Positions 53,738 through 60,458 of a DNA stretch of 64,000 nucleotides are shown piece after piece (the stretch's first letter is position 1; each line of letters starts with the position of its first letter). The notes below the pieces were generated by a model. The model saw nothing but the letters and a program-made list of their open reading frames with translations. It was not told where the DNA came from and made no database searches. The stretch comes from Mycobacteroides sp. LB1 (GTDB taxonomy: Bacteria; Actinomycetota; Actinomycetes; Mycobacteriales; Mycobacteriaceae). Position numbers and translations under genes: made by a program. The stretch spans positions 372,001 to 436,000 of the forward strand of contig NZ_JACCFF010000001.1 of the NCBI RefSeq assembly GCF_013449725.1, given 5' to 3'.

Positions 53738-54529
53738 GTGCCCACAGAGCAGCCAGCCCAGCCCGGAGCCGTGACAGCTGGGGCCGGTGTGCCGTTGCAT
53801 CGGCAGCTCTTTTTGGTGCTGCATGACGAAATCTCCCGCGGGACAATGCAACCAGGTGACGCCTTACCCACCGAGCAATCGCTGTGCGAGCAGTTCGGGG
53901 TCTCGCGGATCACGGTGCGCCGTGCACTCGCCGACCTCGCCGAGGAAGGCTTGATCGAGCGCCGGCAGGGCGTGGGATCATTTGTCCGCGAGGATCTGCC
54001 GACGAAATCGCGGCCTGTCGGCAGTCACCTCGATGGGATGCGACAGGCTCAGTTCGAAACTGCCGTCGAAGTCATTGATTTCGGGCTGCGTACCGCCCCG
54101 CCCCTGATTGGCGAAGCCCTCGGGCCTGGCGAGAAATTGCACGTCGTACGGCTCCGCCGGGAACGCCGAACGCATGAACCGCTGATGATCACCGCGGCCT
54201 GGCTGCCACCCGAGCTGGCCGACCGCATCACATCTGCAGCGCTGCGCGAATCCGCGCTCTACGACTTGCTCAGCCAGACCGGGGTGGAGCTCGACCGAAT
54301 CGACTCGGAGCTCACCGCGGAGCTGGCGGGCCCGGCCAATGCGCGCCTACTCGAGGTGCCGGTGTCCTCGGCGCTCATTCGCATCAACCGCCTCGCCTAC
54401 ACCTGCGGCAAACCCCATCACTATCTGACGATCACCCTGACACCAACTCGGAGCCGCGTGCTACTCAATCACGCCGTCCCAGACTCCCCGCAAGCCGTCG
54501 CGATAGCCCACGACGTACGGCAGATCTAA
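53738..54529 (+). CDS. GntR/HutC family regulator (UTRA domain)
   Basis: 263 residues from GTG 53738. N-terminal GntR winged helix (PLHRQLFLVLHDEISRG, LPTEQSLCEQFGVSRITVRRALADLAEEGLIERRQGVGSFV), C-terminal UTRA effector domain (LHVVRLRRERRTHEPLMITAAWLPPELA, LLEVPVSSALIRINRLAYT). Divergent from the PrpD-family operon with a long palindrome between, so it is the local repressor, presumably released by the pathway substrate. Confidence 0.9.
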   Translation: MPTEQPAQPGAVTAGAGVPLHRQLFLVLHDEISRGTMQPGDALPTEQSLCEQFGVSRITVRRALADLAEEGLIERRQGVGSFVREDLPTKSRPVGSHLDGMRQAQFETAVEVIDFGLRTAPPLIGEALGPGEKLHVVRLRRERRTHEPLMITAAWLPPELADRITSAALRESALYDLLSQTGVELDRIDSELTAELAGPANARLLEVPVSSALIRINRLAYTCGKPHHYLTITLTPTRSRVLLNHAVPDSPQAVAIAHDVRQI

Positions 54530-54598
54530 CTCTGGCTCCTGCAACTAGATTTAGCAGCGACTCTCGGAGCTTGATTCGGAGCCACAAAGGTCGGGCCG

Positions 54599-55000
54599 AT
54601 GCCAGCCCTGTGCGACAGGCTCGAACGCCATTTATATCAACTACCCCGCCCAGATCGCACCCAGACCGTCGCCGGACAGCGCCCCAGATGCTCCTCACTA
54701 GTCAAGACCACCGGCGAGGACTGCACCAACTCGGCGATCTACCTCGGTTCAGGAATGTTTGGCGCCCACTGCTATTTACACACCACCCCCACCGAGCGTG
54801 AACAGTATCGAGCCCACCACGAAGAAAACGATGCCCACAAAGCGCGCTCCCACACCGATTTACGCAACCTCCGACGAGCGGCGGGCGAGAAGATCGTCGC
54901 CCACTGGATATCCAGCCGTGAACAACGAAGCAAGTGGTTCGACGCCATCGTTTCGAACCAACCGATAATGCATCAATCCTGTTTTTCTGCAACAAGTTAA
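54599..55000 (+). CDS. Small Cys/His zinc-finger-like protein (copy 1)
   Basis: 133 residues. The middle segment RCSSLVKTTGEDCTNSAI, then GAHCYLH, spaces three Cys and a His like the treble-clef-type CxxxTKxGxxC...CxxH fingers, followed by a helical RAHHEENDAHKARSHTDLRNLRRAAGEK. A close relative is encoded in inverted orientation at 60043. The two copies bracket the XRE-to-VUT cassette. Function unknown; DNA binding or a role at the element ends is possible. Confidence 0.6.
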   Translation: MPALCDRLERHLYQLPRPDRTQTVAGQRPRCSSLVKTTGEDCTNSAIYLGSGMFGAHCYLHTTPTEREQYRAHHEENDAHKARSHTDLRNLRRAAGEKIVAHWISSREQRSKWFDAIVSNQPIMHQSCFSATS

Positions 55001-55054
55001 CAGCGCCGCGGTAAATCTTGCAGACCTGTCTAGATCGACTAAAGCCGTGGTAAA

Positions 55055-55092
55055 AATAACTATACTTATATAATTATCCTGGTATAGTTATT
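55055..55092. promoter_or_regulatory. Operator of the XRE-QueC cassette
   Basis: Perfect 11-base inverted repeat AATAACTATAC (55055-55065) and GTATAGTTATT (55082-55092) with a 16-base spacer containing TATAAT-like sequence. It ends three bases before the XRE start codon. It probably overlaps the promoter and lets the XRE protein repress the whole operon. Confidence 0.75.
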
Positions 55093-55095
55093 GAT

Positions 55096-55353
55096 ATGCC
55101 AAGGCCCATGTTGTCGAAAGATGATCGTGCGCAAGGTAAACAGCTTGGCGATGAGCTTCGTCGCCTGCGCGGGAAGCGAACCGCAGCTGAAGTAGCCGAT
55201 GAAGCGGGAGTGTCACTGGACACGCTGCGCAAGTTGGAGCAGGGCGGAACTCCCACACCGGGCTTTTTCCTGATTGCCCGAGTGGCGCGGGCACTGGACA
55301 TTCCGCTGAATCAGTTGGCGGACAAAGCGATGAGCGGCAGGAGGCGGCGATGA
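55096..55353 (+). CDS. XRE-family helix-turn-helix regulator
   Basis: 85 residues made almost wholly of one HTH domain: GDELRRLRGKRTAAEVADEAGVSLDTLRKLEQGG, then FFLIARVARALDIPLNQLAD. The stop overlaps the start of the glycosylase gene (ATGA), so it is the first gene of the cassette. Likely autorepressor acting at the inverted repeat just upstream. Confidence 0.88.
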   Translation: MPRPMLSKDDRAQGKQLGDELRRLRGKRTAAEVADEAGVSLDTLRKLEQGGTPTPGFFLIARVARALDIPLNQLADKAMSGRRRR

Positions 55354-56168
55354 CAGCGGTAGAGCCCATGGCGACGGTCGATGCGGTGCGTATCGCCGAG
55401 GCTTGGCGGTTGGGGGTGATGAGCGAACCCGTTGGCGGGCACGCAGTCCTGACTGGGTCAGCGTGGCAGCGCACTGTTCACTGGTATGACCCCAGTTATC
55501 TAGGGACTCCTGCGTTCTGGGTGCAGCAGACGCGTGAACGTCCTCGCCCACAGACCTATCAGGTCGGATCGACGTTGCTTGAGGAAGTCGCATTGTGTCT
55601 GCTAGGTGGGTACGGGATTACCGAGCAGATAGCCTTCGCCGCATTCACCCGATGCCAGGACGATGACCTGCTGGGCGGTCATGTTGTCAGTGCACACGAC
55701 GTCCATGCCGTCTTGTGCGAGCCGCTGACTCTCCCCGGCCGTGAACGGCCTGTGCGGTATCGGTTCCCGGCCCTCAAGGCCCAGCGTCTGGCCGCGGCGA
55801 TCGAGTACCTAGCTACCCGAGAGCCGCCTGGGTTGGATCGCCCCCGGGAACTGCGAGATTGGCTGACGCAGATACCGGGAATCGGCCCCAAGACCGCATC
55901 CTGGGCAGTACGGAATCTGACTCGTAGCGACGCTATCGCAGTCATCGACATCCATATCCGCCGCGCGGGGATCGCTGCGGGTGTGTTTGACCCCGAATGG
56001 AAGCTTCCGCGGGACTATCGGCTTTTCGAAGAGGCGTTTGTGGCTTGGGCATACCTCGGCGGGGTGGGCACTGCGGATCTGGACGCATGTATCTGGTCAT
56101 CGCTGGCCTCCCTGGGCCGCGGCGCCCGTTCCTTGTTCGGCGTGCACAACTTGAGCGATCTGGACTAG
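55350..56168 (+). CDS. HhH-GPD DNA glycosylase, OGG-like
   Basis: 272 residues, start within AGGAGGCGATGA. The helix-hairpin-helix is WLTQIPGIGPKTASWAVRNL with Lys181 at the place of the OGG1 catalytic lysine (PGVGTK), and Asp200 in VIDIHIRRAG matches the OGG1 catalytic Asp. So a bifunctional N-glycosylase/AP-lyase mechanism on an altered purine is likely. The N-terminal 100 residues differ from housekeeping OGG. In this operon with QueC and base/nucleoside-handling proteins the target may be a 7-deazaguanine or unmodified guanine in DNA, or a free nucleotide (inference). OGG-like proteins occur as ancillary genes of type IV CBASS, as I recall. Confidence 0.82.
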   Translation: MTAVEPMATVDAVRIAEAWRLGVMSEPVGGHAVLTGSAWQRTVHWYDPSYLGTPAFWVQQTRERPRPQTYQVGSTLLEEVALCLLGGYGITEQIAFAAFTRCQDDDLLGGHVVSAHDVHAVLCEPLTLPGRERPVRYRFPALKAQRLAAAIEYLATREPPGLDRPRELRDWLTQIPGIGPKTASWAVRNLTRSDAIAVIDIHIRRAGIAAGVFDPEWKLPRDYRLFEEAFVAWAYLGGVGTADLDACIWSSLASLGRGARSLFGVHNLSDLD

Positions 56169-56248
56169 CCCGCGCAAACTGCCCACACCAACTGCCCAGC
56201 TCGCGTTAAATTGATTCGTGGGCCAGCTTCGAGGCGAGGGGGAAGGCT

Positions 56249-56899
56249 GTGGGCGGCAGCGGAGGCTCTGACTATCGCGATTCCTTGGGCGGTGTTGGCA
56301 GGCGTGAGGACAACGGGCCTAGCTGCGTCACACTGTCTTTCGTTGCTCCAGTGATGTCGCCGGTGCCGGAGGTCGTACTTGACCTGGAAATCGGCACCCT
56401 CTGCGAAATCATTTTGGAGGGCACCCCCAAGCAGCTAGCCGTGTACACCCGGGAAAAGGGTGATCTGCTCGGCGCTATCACTGAACGCTGGAAAGACCTG
56501 ACCGCCTGCATCGATTCGGGTTACGCCTATGAAGCCGAAGTCATTGCGCTGGGGCCTGTCCGTGTCCGCATCCGGCCCCGCCCGACATATCTGCTGGCGC
56601 TGCCGTTTGACGCAGTCCTGGTCGATATCGCCCCGGACCTGATTCCCAGCGAAGGCCACGAGGTCGACATCGCCGTAGGCCCTGATGGACATACGGTTGC
56701 GATCACGTTCGACCGGCACATCATCGGCTATGTTCCCGCCCAACCAGTAGCGCTGCCCGACTCGATTCGGCTAGAGCGCGTCCGCACAGCCACCGTCGAT
56801 GCGGTGCGGGTTCAGACTGTGGTCGACATCGAGACCGACACCGAAATCGAGGTCGTGACCGCCGACATCATCATTGTCGAGGCGGAAATACCCCAGTGA
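56249..56899 (+). CDS. Gly/Ser-headed beta-rich protein, possibly HIRAN-like
   Basis: 216 residues from GTG 56249, preceded by GGGGGAAGG. The N-terminus is GGSGGSDYRDS, then SCVTLSFVAPVMSPVPEVV. The core VGDVL-type strand LEIGTLCEIILEG, LAVYTREKGDLLGAITERW, DSGYAYEAEVIALGPVRVRIRP has the order of a HIRAN barrel (address of nucleic acid ends). A second beta segment follows (SEGHEVDIAVGPDGHTVAITF). No catalytic motif seen. Its stop overlaps the next start (GTGA). Probably a nucleic-acid or partner-binding component of the cassette; the HIRAN comparison is tentative. Confidence 0.6.
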   Translation: MGGSGGSDYRDSLGGVGRREDNGPSCVTLSFVAPVMSPVPEVVLDLEIGTLCEIILEGTPKQLAVYTREKGDLLGAITERWKDLTACIDSGYAYEAEVIALGPVRVRIRPRPTYLLALPFDAVLVDIAPDLIPSEGHEVDIAVGPDGHTVAITFDRHIIGYVPAQPVALPDSIRLERVRTATVDAVRVQTVVDIETDTEIEVVTADIIIVEAEIPQ

Positions 56900-58083
56900 C
56901 CATCACGATAGTGGGCGGTACCTACCGCGAATACTGTGTGGAGCCTGCGATCGATCGGCTCCTCGGGTCAGGACTGCGTGCAGCGGGTCTGCTGGCAAGC
57001 CTGGGTGATGACGTCGCGTATGTGACTGCGATCGAGGAGAGTTCGGCACCTGAATTTGATGCTGTCTGCGCCAGTTTGGCGGTATCCGCCAACGCGGCAC
57101 CGCGCACCGGCTCGGTTGCCTTCGCCTATGAAACGCCGATACATCGCACCACCGCACACGGGCGCCCTGTGGCCGAGCCGCTGCACGTTCAGGGCGGCAC
57201 CGTGCTGGCGTTCGGCATGGTCGAAACTACCTGGGCGCTGACCGCCGACACCGTGGTTATCGACCCACAGCACTCGACAGTCAAAGATTTACTGAAAGTC
57301 GTGGAGGCCCAGCGGATCACCCTGATACTCAATGAACATGAGGCACGAGCCGCAGCAGAGCGAAGCGATGTCGAGCATGCCGCCCTTGAACTACTGGGCC
57401 TGGGCGTCGATGCGGTCGTGGTCAAACGCGGCGCTTTGGGTGGCCTCGTGGCCCACAGCGACACAATCGCGACCTTTGGTGCCATTCCCACTTCGGCGGT
57501 ACATCCGCTTGGTTCAGGGGACGCCTTCTCCGCCGGCTACATCCATGCTTGGACGGGCGGCGCTACCCCTTTGGCCGCGGCACAGTTCGGATCCCAAGTG
57601 GCGGCCGCGCACTCGCTGACCGGTACCCCGCAGATATCGCAAAGCGTTCTCGACAGCCTGGGCCAGCCGCTGCCCTATCCGAGGCGCGTGGCGCCGAGAA
57701 TTTATCTGGCGGGCCCGTTCTTCAATGCCGCGCAGCGCCACCTCATTCGCACTATCCGCGCAGCGCTGATTCATTTGGGAGCCGAGGTGTTTTCGCCTCT
57801 TGATGAGGTCGGGCCCGGCGGTGACGAAGTCGCAGAAAAGGACTTGCGAGGCCTGCAGAGCTGTCACAGCGTGCTGGCCGTGCTCGATGGCGCCGACCCT
57901 GGCACCTTGTTTGAGGTCGGATGGGCCACCCACGCGCAGATCCCGGTCACCGGCTTCGCTGAACACCCCACCGAGCACACCTGGACGATGGCTCGCGGCA
58001 CCGGCACAACGGTCGGCGATGACCTGTCGAGCGCCCTGTACAACAGCGTGTGGTCGGCCATCGCAGCAAGTGCCATTTCGTGA
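56896..58083 (+). CDS. PfkB-family kinase fused to nucleoside 2-deoxyribosyltransferase-like domain
   Basis: 395 residues. Residues 1-255 form a ribokinase/PfkB fold: N-terminal IVGGTYREYC, C-terminal signature HPLGSGDAFSAGYIHAWTGG with catalytic Asp209. Residues about 267-395 form a nucleoside 2-deoxyribosyltransferase-like domain: RIYLAGPFFNAAQRHL, CHSVLAVLDGADPGTLFEVGWA with catalytic Glu340. Together they could attach a (deoxy)ribose to a base and phosphorylate the nucleoside, turning a free modified base into a nucleotide. It overlaps both neighbours by four bases. The fusion in this context is unusual. Confidence 0.82.
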   Translation: MTITIVGGTYREYCVEPAIDRLLGSGLRAAGLLASLGDDVAYVTAIEESSAPEFDAVCASLAVSANAAPRTGSVAFAYETPIHRTTAHGRPVAEPLHVQGGTVLAFGMVETTWALTADTVVIDPQHSTVKDLLKVVEAQRITLILNEHEARAAAERSDVEHAALELLGLGVDAVVVKRGALGGLVAHSDTIATFGAIPTSAVHPLGSGDAFSAGYIHAWTGGATPLAAAQFGSQVAAAHSLTGTPQISQSVLDSLGQPLPYPRRVAPRIYLAGPFFNAAQRHLIRTIRAALIHLGAEVFSPLDEVGPGGDEVAEKDLRGLQSCHSVLAVLDGADPGTLFEVGWATHAQIPVTGFAEHPTEHTWTMARGTGTTVGDDLSSALYNSVWSAIAASAIS

Positions 58084-58682
58084 GGACGGTGCTGCTGATC
58101 TCCGGTGGACTCGATAGCGCCGCGCTGACCGCCTGGGTTCGGCCTGATCACTGCCTGTACATCGACTACGGGCAGCGGCCCGCCGTGGCTGAGGGGCGGG
58201 CCGCGCGGCAGGTCGCCACTGAACTCGAGGTGCCGTTTGACGCGGTCTCTGTGCCAGCTGCGGTGATTGGTCGCGGACTGATGGCCGATACCGTTCACGG
58301 CAGCGGCCCCGACGGCGTATCGCCGGAGTGGTGGCCTTACCGCAATCAGTTTCTGATCACCATCGCGGCGGCATGGGGTGTGCAACGCGGATTCGAGGCC
58401 GTGCTGATCGGGACGGTAGCTTCCGACGGAGCCCGGCACGCGGACGGCCGCGGCGAATTCCTCTCCGGTATGGACACGGTGCTGAGGCTGCAGGAAGGCG
58501 GTGTGCGGCTGCAGGCCCCGGCGTCGCACCTGAGTGCAGCCGAATTGCTTGCCGTGTCAGGTATATCGGATGCGGTGATCGGATGGACGCACTCGTGCCA
58601 TCGCGCCAACTTACCGTGCGCCAACTGCCCAGGGTGCGTCAAACATGCTGAGGTTCTGCATAGGGCAGGTCGGCTGCGGTGA
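58080..58682 (+). CDS. QueC-like 7-cyano-7-deazaguanine synthase
   Basis: 200 residues from GTG 58080 (GTGA overlap with the previous stop). PP-loop SGGLDS (residues 8-13), YIDYGQRPAVAEGRAAR, the nucleotide site WPYRNQFLITIAAA and a four-cysteine zinc site Cys173, 180, 183, 186 (CHRANLPCANCPGC) as in QueC. QueC converts 7-carboxy-7-deazaguanine to preQ0 using ATP and ammonia. It is shorter and divergent from housekeeping QueC, and no queD, queE or tgt gene lies in the window, so it resembles the QueC-like proteins recruited in defence systems (QatC, CBASS ancillary). Confidence 0.88.
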   Translation: MRTVLLISGGLDSAALTAWVRPDHCLYIDYGQRPAVAEGRAARQVATELEVPFDAVSVPAAVIGRGLMADTVHGSGPDGVSPEWWPYRNQFLITIAAAWGVQRGFEAVLIGTVASDGARHADGRGEFLSGMDTVLRLQEGGVRLQAPASHLSAAELLAVSGISDAVIGWTHSCHRANLPCANCPGCVKHAEVLHRAGRLR

Positions 58683-59287
58683 TCGCCGTCAGGGGCGCAT
58701 GCGCGGGCGTGCGCCGGCACGCGACGACGGCAGCGTGGGTAGTCGCGTTCGTCGCCTGTATCGCGGGAGCAAATTGGGCGATCCTGCACGTAGGTGCGGT
58801 GCACGGCGCCGGCGGGCCCCGCACGATTCCTGTCGGGTTCGGACTTATCGCCCCCTCTGGTGTGCTGTTCGCGGGGGCCCAACTGACGCTTCGGGATCTG
58901 ATCCACGAGCGGCTCGGCGCCCGGTGGACCTTGGTAGTGATCGCTGCCAGTGCCCCACTGACCATGATCGTGGCTTCGGCGGCGATGGCGGTGGCTTCGA
59001 TCGTCACGTTCTTGGCCGCCGAGGCGGCGGACCTGGCCGTCTACAGTCGGCTCAGGCGCCGCGGCTATGCCGCCGCCGTTCTCGGCAGCAACCTGGTGTC
59101 CACGGTTGTGGACTCGATATTGTTTCTTGCCTTGGCCTTTGGCGGCGCTGCGGTCGCTTCTGGTGCCGCGGGAATGACGGTGGGAAAGCTGGAAGCATCC
59201 GTGTTCACGCTGATGGTGGCGGCGGCCGCGACGTGGCTAGCACGGATGGCGAACGCACCTTCTGAAAGTGTTTTAGCCCGGGCCTAG
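58679..59287 (+). CDS. VUT/YhhQ-type 7-deazapurine transporter
   Basis: 202 residues, GTG overlapping the queC-like stop. About six membrane helices (AAWVVAFVACIAGANWAILHVG, LTMIVASAAMAVASIVTFLAA, and others) with the family sequence VPVGFGLIAPSGVLFAGAQLTLRDLIHERLGARW. The VUT family includes YhhQ, which imports preQ0 and preQ1. Probably imports a 7-deazaguanine precursor for the cassette. Last gene of the operon; convergent with the orphan GinD-like gene. Confidence 0.85.
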   Translation: MIAVRGACAGVRRHATTAAWVVAFVACIAGANWAILHVGAVHGAGGPRTIPVGFGLIAPSGVLFAGAQLTLRDLIHERLGARWTLVVIAASAPLTMIVASAAMAVASIVTFLAAEAADLAVYSRLRRRGYAAAVLGSNLVSTVVDSILFLALAFGGAAVASGAAGMTVGKLEASVFTLMVAAAATWLARMANAPSESVLARA

Positions 59288-59767
59288 TCCTTCGGCTGGC
59301 CGGTCGATCTGCTGTGGTGCCTGGTCCTCTGCTGCGCGGTGTGCGCGGGGCTGGTGCCGTAATTGGTCTGTGAGGCGCAGTATCTCGCCGTGGGCGGCAG
59401 CCAGCGCATCGTCGCGTTCTTTGATGATGGCGTTGAGTTCCGCGACTCGTGCACGGTGTTCGGTGTCTTGGGTTAACAGTTGACGCCGCAGGGCGTCCAT
59501 GATCGTGGACTCAGTGTCCGCGCTGGTGGCTGTTTCTGCCGGGCGCAGAATAGGTTTGGTGGACGCTTCCTTGATCTGTTTGAGTAGGTCGGTGTGGTTG
59601 TAGATGGTTTTGCGGGCCACTCCCGAGTAGCGCGATACCGCGTTCGGGTTGATTGCCAGCCCCTTTTTGCGCATCTCGCGCACGGCTTTGACGATCTTGC
59701 GGCGGGTCACGGCACGCACTTGCCGGGCGTGCCGTGCCAGGCCCTCCACGGAGCGGGAGGTGCTCAC
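59273..59767 (-). CDS. Orphan GinD/TnpC-like HTH coiled-coil protein
   Basis: 164 residues. N-terminal helix-turn-helix VREMRKKGLAINPNAVSRYSG, VARKTIYNHTDLLKQI, then a coiled coil (TEHRARVAELNAIIKERDDALAAAHGEILRLTDQLRH) and a Pro/Gln-rich tail. Same layout as the small fourth protein of the integration module at the other island end, but no recombinase genes stand beside it. It may be a remnant of an earlier element or act at the right island end. Confidence 0.65.
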   Translation of the reverse strand: MSTSRSVEGLARHARQVRAVTRRKIVKAVREMRKKGLAINPNAVSRYSGVARKTIYNHTDLLKQIKEASTKPILRPAETATSADTESTIMDALRRQLLTQDTEHRARVAELNAIIKERDDALAAAHGEILRLTDQLRHQPRAHRAAEDQAPQQIDRPAEGLGPG

Positions 59768-60042
59768 GGTTCGCTGTCGCGATCTGCTCGGCGGGCTTTG
59801 TCTAGGGTTGATTGGTGCGCGCCGCGGGTCACAATCGGCAGCAGCGGCAGCCGATTTGCGGTCGCTGCGCCGCTGATGGCGTCGGTATCGTTGACCTGGG
59901 TTTACACACCCTGGATTACGTTACAGATAATATCCCCCGCAGACACTGGCTGCAGGCGCGTCCGTACCGGCAAGTCAGCAGCGTTTCATCAAGGACGGGC
60001 GCTAACACCCACCCTCTTTTCTGCCAGCACCGATGGACGCAG

Positions 60043-60303
60043 TCAGGGCACCAACTGATCTACCCACTCGATATGCTGCGGCCGAATAGAGATCCAGTTC
60101 GCGGCAATCTCCTTGCCCACCGCGCGCTGAAGGTTGCGCAGATCAGCATGGGAGCGTGCTTGGCGGGCATCGTTCACTTCGTGGTGCACGCGATACTGCT
60201 CACGTTCGGTGGGCGTGGCATGTGAATAGCAGTGGGCGCCGAACATTCCCGATCCGAGATAGATTGCCGAGTTGGTGCAGTCTTCGCCAGTCGACTTGAC
60301 CAT
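60043..60303 (-). CDS. Small Cys/His zinc-finger-like protein (copy 2, possibly 5'-truncated)
   Basis: 86 residues from ATG 60303: VKSTGEDCTNSAIYLGSGMFG and AHCYSHATPTEREQYRVHH match copy 1 at 54599. The homology continues upstream of this ATG (LPRPDRTQTVVGQRPKC), and the frame stays open to the comM junction with no ATG, GTG or TTG, so this copy seems to have lost its start at the island end, or it uses the internal ATG. Inverted relative to copy 1. The gap 59768-60042 before it holds no recognisable gene. Confidence 0.5.
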   Translation of the reverse strand: MVKSTGEDCTNSAIYLGSGMFGAHCYSHATPTEREQYRVHHEVNDARQARSHADLRNLQRAVGKEIAANWISIRPQHIEWVDQLVP

Positions 60304-60458
60304 TGCGCGGCATTTGGGGCGTTGTCCGACGACGGTCTGAGTGCGGTCGGGCCGAGGCAGGTGATACAGGTACCGCTTGAGTTGGGTCAGGATGACTCGC
60401 TTGGGGACAACGATCGGGACAAACGCGTAGAGTCCGACATACCTGTCGACCAGTGAAC

